This document shows, piece after piece, positions 28,212 to 38,158 of a DNA stretch of 64,000 nt. The stretch lies in NCBI GenBank assembly GCA_035489435.1, contig DATHKG010000060.1. One strand, given 5' to 3'. The notes beneath the pieces were generated by a model. The model ran no database searches. It was not told the origin of the DNA and saw only the letters and a list, made by a program, of their open reading frames with translations. How positions within the stretch are numbered: the stretch's first letter is position 1; every line of letters begins with the position of its first letter. Position numbers and translations under genes: made by a program. The DNA comes from DATHKG01 sp035489435. GTDB taxonomy: Bacteria; Bacteroidota; Bacteroidia; Chitinophagales; Chitinophagaceae.

Positions 28212-29078
28212 ATGAAACTGTTATTAATCCTGGCAATAAGTATTGTCACTGGCTATTACAATTCAAATATTAATATCCCTATAGAACGGTCATTCTCCGT
28301 TGATTCAACGGGTGCCTGCCAGGGGATTGCAGTTCAAAACGACAGAATATTTCTTTACGGTGATCGTGAAGTCGGTGTAATAAGGGAATATAAAATGAAA
28401 GACGACAGCCTTGTTCGCGTAAATAATGAAATCCGTTTAACCATGAATGATACTGATGTTATCAATCATCCGACAGGTATTGCTTATCAACCAGGTCAGC
28501 CGGTTTTTATTGGCAACAGCATCCGCCTGAATAAGGAAGGCACATTATGGAAGGCTGTTATTTATCATATAAACTGGGAGGGGTTGCAAAAAACACGAAC
28601 GCTGGACGGAAATCTTAAAAGAACTATAAGTGATGATGCATGTGTTCAGGGTACAAGACCCGAATACGTGAAATATAAAAATAAATGGTATGTAGCAACA
28701 GCTGATTATGGGGGCAAAAACAACGAAGTGAGATTGTATGATCCTGTTGCTCTCAGCAAAGCTGACTCAACATCTCAGAAAAATGTTGTCTTTAAGAAAT
28801 TTAGCTGTTCACCATGGGTTCAGAATATACATTTTATTGAGGGCAGAGAAAATATCGTTGTGCTGGTTCAGAACCAGATCGAAGGGCGCCGGTGGAGACT
28901 CACTTTTCTTGATCTCTCAAAATCGTTGGAGACTGGAAAAGAATATGTAGTTAAAGTGGTGGATACTGATCGCGCTGATGAGCTGGAAGGTTTTGCTTTC
29001 CTGGATAAAAATGGAAAAGCAATTGCTGTTTCATCATCCAGAAAGAACAATGTGAATATGATGACCATAAAAAATTAA
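28212..29078 (+). CDS. Exported beta-propeller-like protein upstream of SusC
   Basis: A 288-residue protein from the ATG at 28212, chosen because it opens a signal-like segment (MKLLLILAISIVTGYY); an ATG at 28152 would add 20 polar residues in front. The body shows repeated beta-strand patterns (GIAVQNDRIFLYGDREVGVI; PTGIAYQPGQPVFIGNS; PEYVKYKNKWYVATADYGGK) of a propeller type, with no recognised catalytic motif. It ends 32 bp before the SusC start and is probably in the same transcript, so it may be a surface or periplasmic accessory of this utilisation locus. Confidence 0.75.
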   Translation: MKLLLILAISIVTGYYNSNINIPIERSFSVDSTGACQGIAVQNDRIFLYGDREVGVIREYKMKDDSLVRVNNEIRLTMNDTDVINHPTGIAYQPGQPVFIGNSIRLNKEGTLWKAVIYHINWEGLQKTRTLDGNLKRTISDDACVQGTRPEYVKYKNKWYVATADYGGKNNEVRLYDPVALSKADSTSQKNVVFKKFSCSPWVQNIHFIEGRENIVVLVQNQIEGRRWRLTFLDLSKSLETGKEYVVKVVDTDRADELEGFAFLDKNGKAIAVSSSRKNNVNMMTIKN

Positions 29079-29110
29079 TTATAAATATTAACCAACCAAT
29101 TAAAACAACC

Positions 29111-32100
29111 ATGCAAGTGAGATTTTATTCCATTGTCTCTTTTTTCTTTTACCTGGCATTGCTAATTATCCCGGGTACAGCATTTTGTGATCCTACAGAT
29201 TCCGGCCCATTTGCGGAGGTCATAGTAGCAGGAACAATCACAGATGATAAAAATTTGCCTTTGCAGGGAGTAAGCATAAGTGCTAAAACCGGCAACCAGG
29301 GAACCATTACAGACAAGTCAGGTAAGTTCTCTTTACAAGTGGAAGAGGGAACTATCCTTGTTGTGTCATCATCAGGCTTTGAGTCGCAGGAGCTGACTGC
29401 CAAAGCAGACAATTCGATTCGTTTAACCCTTAAACAAGATGTTCAGTCACTCGAACAAGTAGTATCAATCGGTTATCAACGCTTACGTAAAAGTGATCTT
29501 ACCGGCGCTATCTCAAGCGTGAAGTCAAGTGAACTAAACCTGTCTTCGCCCACACTCAGCCAGGCGCTGGTAGGAAAGGTAGCAGGGGTACAGGTTTCAC
29601 AGGTAAGTGGAGCGCCTTATGCGGGAACAAAAATCCGTGTGAGAGGTATAGGTTCGATCAATGCGAGCTCTGAACCGTTGTACGTGATCGATGGCTATGC
29701 TGTCGGTGGAAATATAAATAGCGGTCCCGGAAATGGAGGCACCGGTACAGGAGGTTATAATCCAAATACAGCAGGTAATGATGTTTTTATTAATCCTGAT
29801 GACATCGAATCTATAGAGATACTTAAAGACGCTGCTTCAGCAGCTATTTATGGTTCCAGGGCATCAGCCGGGGTTGTGTTGATCACTACGAAACGCGGCA
29901 AACTTGGAAAAGGTACATTACAATATAATTACCAGATAGGAGTCACAGAACTTGCCAAAAAAGTGAAGCTGATGAATTCGTCAGAATTCGCACAGCTTTT
30001 CATTGATGGCCGTAACGGAAGCTATAAAGATATCCTCATTGCTAATGGTGTTACCTGGAATGATAGTTATTATTCTGATGATAATAACACACGTATTGCA
30101 AAAGGTGGTGGTAGCGGAAGCACTATAATTAAGGCCATCTATGATTTCCCTTCTCAAAAAATGATCACCCCGGAGTTTAATACAGACTGGCAGGATGCGT
30201 TATACAGATCAGCACTTGTTCAAAGACATAGCCTGTCTTTTTCGGGTGGTAAGGAAGGAGTAAGATATGCGATCAGCGGGGGTTACCAGGATCAGCCGGG
30301 AATTTTAACCGCAACTTATCAGAAACGCATAAACTTCCGCGCAAACATTGACGGCGAAATAAGTAAAAAGCTGAAATTCAGTACCAGTACTTCAGTGACC
30401 AACACAAACGGACGCGAAGTACAGGAAGGACGTTTCAACCAGGGACCAATACTGGGAGCGCTGGTTATGATGCCAATATTTGCTGTATATAATCCTGACG
30501 GTTCATTACAACTTGGCAAAGCCGCGGAAAGATTTGATGGATTTACATATAGCCTCCAGGGTATTGAGAACCCTGTTGCCCTGGCAGAAAAGGTTAATAT
30601 AACGCGTAAGGGTATGCGATCCACATTCAACGGTAATGTTACTTACGAAATAATTCCACAGCTAACTGCAAAAGTGAACCTGGGTTTACAAACTTATAAT
30701 GAGAAGTACGAATATTTTTACCCGACCACGTTAAGCAGTGGTGAAAATCCGCCAGGGTCCGCCCAGGCAATAGCAGCAGCACAAGCTTCAAGCCAGACGC
30801 TGGAAACCCAGGACAAACTTGCAGAATTCACATTGAACTATCATAAGAAATTTGGAAAAAGCAGTATTGATGCCCTGGCCGGTTACACAGCACAGGAAAC
30901 TTATACTGATCTTACAAGCGTAACAGCAAAAAATTTCAGTAACGACCTTGTTCCGGAAATTACTGCCCAGGGTGCGGCAGCCGGTAGCTTTCTATTAAAC
31001 GGTAACACAGGCAAATCTACCACTACACTGGTATCATATCTTGGCCGGGTTTTATACAACTATGATCAGCGATATTATATTTCCGGCTCCATCCGTGCCG
31101 ACGGATCCTCCAGGTTTGGTCCGCAGAACCGTTATGGCGTCTTTCCATCTGTCTCAGGTGGCTGGAACATTTCAAACGAAAACTTTTACAATGACTGGCT
31201 CGGTGCCGGGTCAACTTTAAAACTCAGGGCAAGCTGGGGCCTTAGTGGTAATAATAATATTGGCAACTATCAATACCTGCAACTTCTTGCTCAACCAGGT
31301 GGAACAGTGATTGGAAACAACATCGTTAGTGCAACCTGGGCCGGAAAAATGGCTGATGATAAACTTGGCTGGGAATCGACTTCCCAATACAATATTGGAA
31401 CAGACATCACTATCCTGAACGGCAGGATTGGTATCATTGCCAATTACTATGTTGGCCGCTCTTTCAATCTTCTTTATGAAAAAAATGTTTCTGCCTTATC
31501 CGGGACTACTACCGTATTGACCAATCTGAAAAATTCCGATATCAGGAACAATGGATTTGATCTCCAGGTGGATGCTAAAATAATCCGCACCAAAGACTTT
31601 TCATTCAATGTCAGTGGTAATATCACGGCCAATAAAAATGAAGTAAAAAGTCTTGATGGAGCGAGTGAAATTTTCAGGGCTGGCGCAGAAAGATCATATG
31701 TAACTCACGTCACAAGGGAAGGACAGCCAATTGGTATGTTTTATGGATTGAAAGTCGGAGGGATGGTAAGGGCGTCGGATATGGCTAATATTGCTGCCGA
31801 TGACGCCGTCTACCTCGCGAACAACAGGTCGTTTCCAAAAGGATATGTACTGAAAGGACCTCCAAGATCTGTCGGTTATTCAAGTACTCCACTTAACCCC
31901 GGTGACCTTTATTTTATCGACAACAATGGTGATGGTGTTGTAAATGAAGCTGACAAAGATGTAATTGGCTCGCCATATCCTGATTTTACCTATGGGTTTA
32001 ATCTCACATTTGCTTATAAAAACCTTGACCTGAGTGCATCGTTTAATGGCTCCCAGGGAAACAAAGTTCTTGATGGCCAGGACTATTATATCAGGAATAT

Positions 32101-32491
32101 GGAAGGTTCCGGTAATAATTACCAGGTACTTACAAATCGCTATAGGAGCGAATCAGAACCGGGCAACGGTCATGATTACCGCGCTTCAAGAGGTGGAACC
32201 CAAAGTAATAGTACACGTTTGTCTGATTATTATCTGCAGGATGGCTCCTATTTCAGATGTACAAACCTGACTTTAGGATATAGTCTGGGAAATGTAAACG
32301 GACTTAAGCAGATCGGCATCACAAATCTTCGTTTATACGTTGGAGTTGATAATGCATTCACAATTACAAACTACCTGGGATACAATCCTGAGGTCGACTA
32401 TAACAATGGTAGCAATCTGACTCCTGGTGTTGACTATGGTAAATATCCACTTGTAAGAGGATACAATGCAGGAATCAGAGTAGTGTTCTAA
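29111..32491 (+). CDS. SusC/RagA-family TonB-linked outer-membrane transporter
   Basis: A 1126-residue outer-membrane protein. Signal peptide 1-25 (ends GTAFC), carboxypeptidase-like regulatory domain at about 37-115 (VAGTITDDKNLPLQGVSI), plug with LYVIDGYAVGG and DDIESIEILKDAASAAIYGS at about 195-255, then the barrel, ending in the aromatic AGIRVVF. A glycine-rich insertion (GPGNGGTGTGGYNPN) interrupts the plug. No STN domain. The paired SusD follows by 59 bp. With the GH29 fucosidase downstream, a fucose-containing glycan is the most likely substrate, by context only. Confidence 0.95.
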   Translation: MQVRFYSIVSFFFYLALLIIPGTAFCDPTDSGPFAEVIVAGTITDDKNLPLQGVSISAKTGNQGTITDKSGKFSLQVEEGTILVVSSSGFESQELTAKADNSIRLTLKQDVQSLEQVVSIGYQRLRKSDLTGAISSVKSSELNLSSPTLSQALVGKVAGVQVSQVSGAPYAGTKIRVRGIGSINASSEPLYVIDGYAVGGNINSGPGNGGTGTGGYNPNTAGNDVFINPDDIESIEILKDAASAAIYGSRASAGVVLITTKRGKLGKGTLQYNYQIGVTELAKKVKLMNSSEFAQLFIDGRNGSYKDILIANGVTWNDSYYSDDNNTRIAKGGGSGSTIIKAIYDFPSQKMITPEFNTDWQDALYRSALVQRHSLSFSGGKEGVRYAISGGYQDQPGILTATYQKRINFRANIDGEISKKLKFSTSTSVTNTNGREVQEGRFNQGPILGALVMMPIFAVYNPDGSLQLGKAAERFDGFTYSLQGIENPVALAEKVNITRKGMRSTFNGNVTYEIIPQLTAKVNLGLQTYNEKYEYFYPTTLSSGENPPGSAQAIAAAQASSQTLETQDKLAEFTLNYHKKFGKSSIDALAGYTAQETYTDLTSVTAKNFSNDLVPEITAQGAAAGSFLLNGNTGKSTTTLVSYLGRVLYNYDQRYYISGSIRADGSSRFGPQNRYGVFPSVSGGWNISNENFYNDWLGAGSTLKLRASWGLSGNNNIGNYQYLQLLAQPGGTVIGNNIVSATWAGKMADDKLGWESTSQYNIGTDITILNGRIGIIANYYVGRSFNLLYEKNVSALSGTTTVLTNLKNSDIRNNGFDLQVDAKIIRTKDFSFNVSGNITANKNEVKSLDGASEIFRAGAERSYVTHVTREGQPIGMFYGLKVGGMVRASDMANIAADDAVYLANNRSFPKGYVLKGPPRSVGYSSTPLNPGDLYFIDNNGDGVVNEADKDVIGSPYPDFTYGFNLTFAYKNLDLSASFNGSQGNKVLDGQDYYIRNMEGSGNNYQVLTNRYRSESEPGNGHDYRASRGGTQSNSTRLSDYYLQDGSYFRCTNLTLGYSLGNVNGLKQIGITNLRLYVGVDNAFTITNYLGYNPEVDYNNGSNLTPGVDYGKYPLVRGYNAGIRVVF

Positions 32492-32550
32492 GATCAGGTA
32501 AATAACTACCATTCGATTATCCCAGGCTCAAATCAAATAAAAAAGAACAG

Positions 32551-34083
32551 ATGAAATCAAAAATATTTTTCGTTGCAATAGCAACATTTACGCTCGGAGT
32601 TTCCTGTAGCAAATCATTTCTTGAGCAGGATCCACCGAATTCGATATCAATAGATAAAAATTTTCAGACTGAAAATGACATCAGCCTCGCAGTAAGTGGT
32701 GTTTACCAGGCATTGCGAACCGGAAACGCTGTAGGCGAGGGTTCGGGCACTTGGACGGACGACCGTTCAGATGATGTAAATTCAACAGATAATCAATCCA
32801 ACAATGGTGAACCATTTCAGTTTACTGCGTTTGCGTTATCACCAAGTAACACCTATCTGTATAGCCATTGGGTAGCATTGTATAATCCTATATCAAGGGC
32901 TAACCTTGTTCTTTCGCAGATTGATAAAATTGCATTTTCGAACGAAGCAACCAAAAATCAGTATATCGCTGAGCTTAAGTTCATCAGGGCTTTTATGTAT
33001 TTCAACCTGGTAAAAGAATTTGGTGAGGTTCCAGTGGTTACAGAAAGGCTGAACAACCCTGACGAAGCAAAAGCAATCACCAGGCGTGAATCAAGGGAAA
33101 CCGTTTATCAGCAGATAATAGCAGATCTGAAAGATGTAATCACTAGTTCATTGCCTGTTATTCAACCTGCTGCCGGCAAGGGCCGCGTATCCATGCAGGC
33201 AGCAAACGGACTCCTGGGTAAAGTATATCTCACGATGGCGGCGTCAGGTGTTGATGTTTCAAATTCGAATGCAAATCTGAACAACGCAAAAACATATCTC
33301 CTCGCATGCTACAATCAACGCACATTTGCAAACCTGGCTGATATACCATTTGCTGATGTATTTGACGTGTCAAAAAAATCAACAAATGCAGAAATCATAT
33401 GGCAGATTTCAAATAAACAGGGAGATCCAACATATTCATCAGCAATAGCCCGTAATAACCAGGCGCGTGGCGAAACAATTAACTCGTTGGTTGTGTCAAC
33501 AGGCGTAGGCGGAACGCTTTCAGCGGATCTGAGAAAAGAATTCGAAACCGGTGATAAACGTACTGAATATTCCATTAAATATGCAGCACATCCATCTGTT
33601 CAGGATTATTTCATTACAAAATTCCGCGATGTAAGTGCTACTGCCGGAACTCTGGGTTATGGTGGAAACGATTGGATATTGTTAAGATATGCCGATATTA
33701 TTCTTTGCCTGGCCGAAGCGCATATGCGTTTGAATGAAAATGCTATGGCAATCACATACCTTGATATGGTGAGAACCAGGGCAGGTATGCCAGGCTACAT
33801 TGCAATGATGAACATCCCGGCTTATGCTTCTAGGTATCCTACGCTAAAACTGGCTATCCTTCATGAAAGGCGCGTGGAACTGGCCTTTGAACACCACAGA
33901 TGGCATGACCTCGTCAGATTTTTTAATCCTTCAGAACTGGTGGCTTACTTCAAACAAAAGAGCCAGTCTGACTACAATAATTCACCCCTTAGTAATATCA
34001 GCGAGAAAGATTATTATTTCCCTATTCCCCTGAATGAAACCAGGCTCGATCCTGAACAAATGTTTCAGAATCCCGGTTACTAA
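32551..34083 (+). CDS. SusD/RagB-family surface lipoprotein
   Basis: A 510-residue lipoprotein with lipobox LGVSC (lipid Cys near residue 19) and the family opening FLEQDPPNSIS. It shows the N-terminal TPR segment (ISRANLVLSQIDKI; YIAELKFIRAFMYFNLVKEFG) and the C-terminal block AILHERRVELAFEHHRWHDLVRF followed by YYFPIPLNE. It is the glycan-binding partner of the SusC barrel upstream. A strong terminator lies 9 bp after the stop. Confidence 0.95.
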   Translation: MKSKIFFVAIATFTLGVSCSKSFLEQDPPNSISIDKNFQTENDISLAVSGVYQALRTGNAVGEGSGTWTDDRSDDVNSTDNQSNNGEPFQFTAFALSPSNTYLYSHWVALYNPISRANLVLSQIDKIAFSNEATKNQYIAELKFIRAFMYFNLVKEFGEVPVVTERLNNPDEAKAITRRESRETVYQQIIADLKDVITSSLPVIQPAAGKGRVSMQAANGLLGKVYLTMAASGVDVSNSNANLNNAKTYLLACYNQRTFANLADIPFADVFDVSKKSTNAEIIWQISNKQGDPTYSSAIARNNQARGETINSLVVSTGVGGTLSADLRKEFETGDKRTEYSIKYAAHPSVQDYFITKFRDVSATAGTLGYGGNDWILLRYADIILCLAEAHMRLNENAMAITYLDMVRTRAGMPGYIAMMNIPAYASRYPTLKLAILHERRVELAFEHHRWHDLVRFFNPSELVAYFKQKSQSDYNNSPLSNISEKDYYFPIPLNETRLDPEQMFQNPGY

Positions 34084-34091
34084 CACACCTG

Positions 34092-34121
34092 GCTCCGGAT
34101 CGACTGGTCCGGAGCTTTTTT
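34092..34121 (+). terminator. Rho-independent terminator after the second susD
   Basis: An 8-bp perfect stem, GCTCCGGA pairing with TCCGGAGC, an 8-base loop and six T. It separates the SusC/SusD transcript from the AAA and GH29 genes, which must then have their own promoter between 34122 and 34149 or rely on readthrough. Confidence 0.88.
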
Positions 34122-34148
34122 CCTTCCTGCTTTCCCTTATTTGACCGC

Positions 34149-34778
34149 ATGCTAAAATCTCATAGCTTTGAGATTGCTATGCAAAAACTCTATAATACTC
34201 CGGCAGAACTGCAAACTGCCCTTGCTTCGGCTATCCACGGAAACAAAGACTTACCAAAACATGATCTTGTTTATGATGATGTGCTGATAGATCAGGATAT
34301 GATAAGCTCAATTCAGGATCTGAATATTTTGGTAACGCAATCACATGTTCGTGACAGGGGCAATCAGCCCCCTCCCTCAAAAGGAATAATTGCTTTGTTC
34401 GACGGCAGTTCATCTTCTTCTAAAATCCTCATTGCAAATTTACTCGCCACACAGGCAGGTGTTGAAACGACGATGGTTGATCTCTCAAAGGTCGTTTCAA
34501 AATATATTGGTGAAACTGAAAAAAATCTTACAAAGATTTTTGATGAGGCCGACAAAAGTGGCAACATACTTTTTTTTGATGAAGCGGATGCCCTGTTTGG
34601 TAAAAGAAGCAACGTTAAAGATTCCCATGACAGGTATGCAAACATTGAATTGGCATATTTCACCACACTTGCTGAGAACAGGAGCGGACTTACCATAGTG
34701 TCAGTAAAAAGTAAAACTAATCTCGATGAAGCTTTTTTACGAAGGCTGCGTACGACCATTTCTTTTCCAAAGAAATAA
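34149..34778 (+). CDS. Truncated AAA-type protein with degenerate Walker A
   Basis: A 209-residue protein; a second ATG at 34185 is also possible. Residues about 80-209 are an AAA core: conserved SKYIGETEKNL, Walker B ILFFDEADALFG (Asp144, Glu145), and the DSHDRYANIE segment with candidate arginine finger Arg162. The Walker A loop reads FDGSSSSSKIL where the family has GPPGTGKT: Lys92 is kept but the glycines and the following Thr/Ser are lost. Sensor 1 also lacks the usual Asn (VSVKSKTNLDEAF). The C-terminal lid domain is absent, the protein ending at SFPKK. The relatives I recall sit in contractile-injection or phage-tail-like loci. Probably a non-ATPase derivative or a decaying gene. Confidence 0.78.
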   Translation: MLKSHSFEIAMQKLYNTPAELQTALASAIHGNKDLPKHDLVYDDVLIDQDMISSIQDLNILVTQSHVRDRGNQPPPSKGIIALFDGSSSSSKILIANLLATQAGVETTMVDLSKVVSKYIGETEKNLTKIFDEADKSGNILFFDEADALFGKRSNVKDSHDRYANIELAYFTTLAENRSGLTIVSVKSKTNLDEAFLRRLRTTISFPKK

Positions 34779-34793
34779 CCCAATTCAATACTT

Positions 34794-36440
34794 ATGAACA
34801 GAAGAAAACTTGTCAAATCCCTTGCAGGTGCAATTGCATCTTTATCTGTTTCAAACAAAATATCAGCAGCGGCAATAAATAAAATAGCAACCGGGATGAC
34901 TCCGATGGAATTTCAGCCAACCTGGGAATCCCTGAAACAATATTCAGTTCCTGAATGGTACCGCGATGCAAAGTTTGGCATCTGGGCACACTGGGGTCCT
35001 CAATGTCAACCGGAAAGCGGTGATTGGTATGCCAGGGAGATGTATATGGAAGGAACGGATAAATACAAGATCCACCTTCAGAAATATGGACATCCATCTC
35101 AATTTGGTTTCAAAGATGTAATACATCAATGGAAGGCCGACAAATGGAAACCTGATGAATTGCTTTCATTTTATAAGTCAGCCGGCGCAAAGTATTTTGT
35201 AGCCTTAGCCAATCATCATGACAATCTTGATTTATATAACAGCACGCATCAACCCTGGAACTCGGTACGTGTCGGACCCAAAAAAGATATAATCGGAGCA
35301 TGGGCCAACTCTGCCCGCAAAAATGGTTTGTATTTTGGCACCAGCGTACATGCTTCTCATGCCTGGAGCTGGTATGAAACTTCAAGACGTTCCGATAAGA
35401 CCGGGCCAAAGGCCGGAACCCCTTATGACGGTTCGTTGACAACAAAAGACGGTAAAGGCAAATGGTGGGATGGACTTGATCCACAGGAATTGTATGCACA
35501 AAGTCATCCACTCAGCGAAAACAGTTTTGATAATTCAACGATTCATAAACAGTGGAACTGGGGCGACGGTGTATCACCTCCATCAGAAGTTTATATTGAC
35601 AAATTTTATAAACGTACCATCGAACTCATCGACAAATATGAACCCGACCTGCTTTACTTTGATGATACGGCTTTGCCTTTATGGCCGGTAAGCGATGCCG
35701 GCCTGAAGATCGCAGCGCATATGTATAATAAAAGTATATTTCGAAAAGGTTCAGTACAGGCAGTCATCAATGGCAAAGTGCTTGATGAAGAACAACGGAA
35801 ATGCCTGGTTTGGGATATTGAAAGAGGGCAAAGCAACAGTATCGAGCCCTTACCATGGCAAACCGATACCTGTATCGGCAACTGGCATTATGATGACCGT
35901 GTGTTTGTAAATCATAAATACAAATCCGCTCAAACAGTCATCCATACATTGATTGATGTTGTGAGTAAAAATGGAAATTTGTTATTGAGTGTTCCGGTCC
36001 GGGGTGATGGCACTATAGATGCTGACGAAAGAACTATTGTTCAGGAAATAGGCAAATGGATGCGTATATATAGTGAGTGTATTTACAGTACAAGACCATG
36101 GAAAGTGTTCGGCGAAGGGCCTGCCATGGCTTCGGCTGTTGCTATAAATGCACAGGGATTTAATGAAGGCAAAGGAAAACCTTTCACCCGGGAAGATATA
36201 AGGTTCACAAAAAAGGGAAAATTTTTATATGCTATTCCATTGGGTGCACCGCTTGAAAATAAACTGGTGATTAAATCACTTGCAGAAAATGCCACCCATT
36301 ATCCCGGAAAAATTGAGCGTGTTGTATTAGTTGGAAACAATCTTAATCTTGAATTCAGAAATTCGCCCGATGGATTGGAAATAATCGTTCCTGAATCTGT
36401 GAAAAAGGAGTATGCTTATGCTGTTAAAATTACTATCTAG
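34794..36440 (+). CDS. Alpha-L-fucosidase, GH29
   Basis: A 548-residue exported glycoside hydrolase, with N-terminal NRRKLVKSLAGAIASLS serving as a signal (twin Arg-like NRRKL). GH29 marks: YRDAKFGIWAHWGPQ near residue 58, AKYFVALANHHDN, the VHASHAWSW stretch, and the nucleophile region PDLLYFDDTALPLW near residues 283-296, where the Asp should be the retaining nucleophile. It removes terminal alpha-L-fucose from glycans. It starts 15 bp after the AAA gene, so the two look cotranscribed, next to the SusC/SusD pair that probably imports the substrate. Confidence 0.92.
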   Translation: MNRRKLVKSLAGAIASLSVSNKISAAAINKIATGMTPMEFQPTWESLKQYSVPEWYRDAKFGIWAHWGPQCQPESGDWYAREMYMEGTDKYKIHLQKYGHPSQFGFKDVIHQWKADKWKPDELLSFYKSAGAKYFVALANHHDNLDLYNSTHQPWNSVRVGPKKDIIGAWANSARKNGLYFGTSVHASHAWSWYETSRRSDKTGPKAGTPYDGSLTTKDGKGKWWDGLDPQELYAQSHPLSENSFDNSTIHKQWNWGDGVSPPSEVYIDKFYKRTIELIDKYEPDLLYFDDTALPLWPVSDAGLKIAAHMYNKSIFRKGSVQAVINGKVLDEEQRKCLVWDIERGQSNSIEPLPWQTDTCIGNWHYDDRVFVNHKYKSAQTVIHTLIDVVSKNGNLLLSVPVRGDGTIDADERTIVQEIGKWMRIYSECIYSTRPWKVFGEGPAMASAVAINAQGFNEGKGKPFTREDIRFTKKGKFLYAIPLGAPLENKLVIKSLAENATHYPGKIERVVLVGNNLNLEFRNSPDGLEIIVPESVKKEYAYAVKITI

Positions 36441-36533
36441 AAGTTCTATCTGCCGTTGCGATTGTATTAATCCGGGCAAGCCGGAATCAATCCCTGGTAT
36501 CATCATATTAGTTTAATAAATTGAAGTAAGATT

Positions 36534-37127
36534 ATGAATCCAGGATCAGTTTGGTTAAAAAAACATGGTGGCAAAGTATTAAACATCTCTTTGATCACCT
36601 TTATATTACTGCTCATCTTTGTGCCTGATGCAAAGTCATGGATGATGCGACAATTGATCCATACGGGCTTGTTTAATGCACAGGTAGATAAACATCCGGC
36701 ATTGTCTGCATCAACTATCGGCGAACTTGGACTTACATTCGTTGATACCGCAGGTAATAGTTTGTCATCAGCATCGTTGAAAGGGAAAATTGTATTTATC
36801 AACTTCTGGGCAACCTGGTGTCCTCCTTGCCGGGCGGAGATGCCTTCCCTTAGCAAGCTCTACCAGGAATTTGAAAATGATAAAGATATTATCTTCCTTT
36901 TTGTAAGTGAAGATGAAGACCTTACCAAAGCCATTGAGTATTTGCAGGCTCATCAGTATCAGCTTCCTTTATATAGTGCATCCGGCGGTGCACCGGATAG
37001 TTTTTATTCCGGCACATTGCCCACCACCCTGGTATTCGATAAAGTTGGGAAACTGTTCCATAAACATGAAGGGATGGCCAACTATAATACCAGTAAGTTT
37101 ATTTCCTCTTTACGGGCACTAAAATAA
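36534..37127 (+). CDS. TlpA-like thiol:disulfide oxidoreductase
   Basis: A 197-residue membrane-anchored thioredoxin-fold protein. One helix (residues about 16-31, LNISLITFILLLIF) anchors it and the domain faces the periplasm. The active site is CPPC with Cys96 and Cys99 inside FWATWCPPCRAEMPSL, and the cis-Pro loop is GTLPTTLVFD. CPPC is typical of reducing TlpA/ResA proteins. No cytochrome maturation gene is adjacent. It converges with the acidic-protein gene, 22 bp between stops. Confidence 0.92.
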   Translation: MNPGSVWLKKHGGKVLNISLITFILLLIFVPDAKSWMMRQLIHTGLFNAQVDKHPALSASTIGELGLTFVDTAGNSLSSASLKGKIVFINFWATWCPPCRAEMPSLSKLYQEFENDKDIIFLFVSEDEDLTKAIEYLQAHQYQLPLYSASGGAPDSFYSGTLPTTLVFDKVGKLFHKHEGMANYNTSKFISSLRALK

Positions 37128-37149
37128 GAGTGCCTCGTTCAGCGGTTTT

Positions 37150-37536
37150 TTATTGCTGTTTAAGTTCAGCCAATTTACCACCAGTCGGCGCATCGCCATC
37201 ACCATCTTTATCGTCATCATCATCTTCCTCATCTTCATCATCCTCTTCTTCCAGCTGGTTGTACTGATAAGATAATGTTTCATCAAACATTTGGTAATCG
37301 AACCCGGCTTTTCCCTCCGCTGCGGCATAAACGAAAGCAAAGTTCAGATCATACAGGTCATCTTCAGTTAACCATTCTTCATCTGTAGCGAGCACAATCC
37401 ATTTATACAAGGAAAGGTTCTCATCATCGGTCTCAATTTTCTCAGTGAGACTTTTCTTTTCTATTACAAACCTGTTTCGGCCACTACCTTTCCACTCAAT
37501 GGCGGAACCGTTAACTTCCCAGTTTCCTATTTTCAT
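37150..37536 (-). CDS. Hypothetical protein with acidic tail
   Basis: A 128-residue soluble protein of unknown function. The first 95 residues look like a small alpha/beta domain (MKIGNWEVNGSAIEWKGSGR; WLTEDDLYDLNFAFVYAAAE). Residues about 95-115 are almost all Asp/Glu (EEEDDEDEEDDDDDKDG), followed by a short basic end. The N-terminal part looks like a conserved Bacteroidota small protein, but I cannot name the family. Confidence 0.75.
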   Translation of the reverse strand: MKIGNWEVNGSAIEWKGSGRNRFVIEKKSLTEKIETDDENLSLYKWIVLATDEEWLTEDDLYDLNFAFVYAAAEGKAGFDYQMFDETLSYQYNQLEEEDDEDEEDDDDDKDGDGDAPTGGKLAELKQQ

Positions 37537-37634
37537 ATTTTTGCTTTAGATTTTTTTAGCACCAAGAACATGCCATTGAAGATATTGTTTACATTTATAA
37601 ATCATATAAAAATTCATGTATATAAAATCTCGTT

Positions 37635-38141
37635 ATGGGAAAATTTGACGATTCATTGAAAGATGGACAACACAAATTATTATCTGGGATTTCAGGACAG
37701 TGGCAGGGAACTGCCAGGACCTGGTTTGAAGGGGATGATCCCGTAGATGAGTCACCTATTGCGGGAACTATCCGTTCAATTCTTGAGGGCCGGTTCGCTT
37801 TGCATGAGTATGCCAGCACCTTCCAGGGTAAACCATTGTCTGGTATGGCTATCTATGGGTATGACCTCCGGCATAACCAGTGGCAATCTGTTCTAATAGA
37901 CAGCTTTCATATGAGCACCGGTATCATGTTTTTACAGGGTAATTCGACCAATGAAATCGCATTTACCGGCACATATGCCAGCCTTGAACCTGAGCCACAG
38001 CATTGGGGCTGGAGAATAGAATTAAAACAGGACGACCCTGATCATCTTCAGATCACTTCTTACAACATAACCCCGGCAGGAGAGTCTGCCAGGGCTGTTG
38101 AAATTGATTATAAACGTTTAAAAGTTGAACCGGCAAATTAA
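37635..38141 (+). CDS. DUF1579-family protein
   Basis: A 168-residue protein of the DUF1579 lipocalin-like fold: LLSGISGQWQGTARTWFEGD at the N terminus, then repeated strands with GMAIYGYDLRHNQWQSVLIDSF. These proteins are small beta-barrels of unknown ligand. No signal peptide, so cytoplasmic. Divergent from the acidic-protein gene over 98 bp. Confidence 0.85.
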   Translation: MGKFDDSLKDGQHKLLSGISGQWQGTARTWFEGDDPVDESPIAGTIRSILEGRFALHEYASTFQGKPLSGMAIYGYDLRHNQWQSVLIDSFHMSTGIMFLQGNSTNEIAFTGTYASLEPEPQHWGWRIELKQDDPDHLQITSYNITPAGESARAVEIDYKRLKVEPAN

Positions 38142-38158
38142 TACCCGGCTTGAAACCA

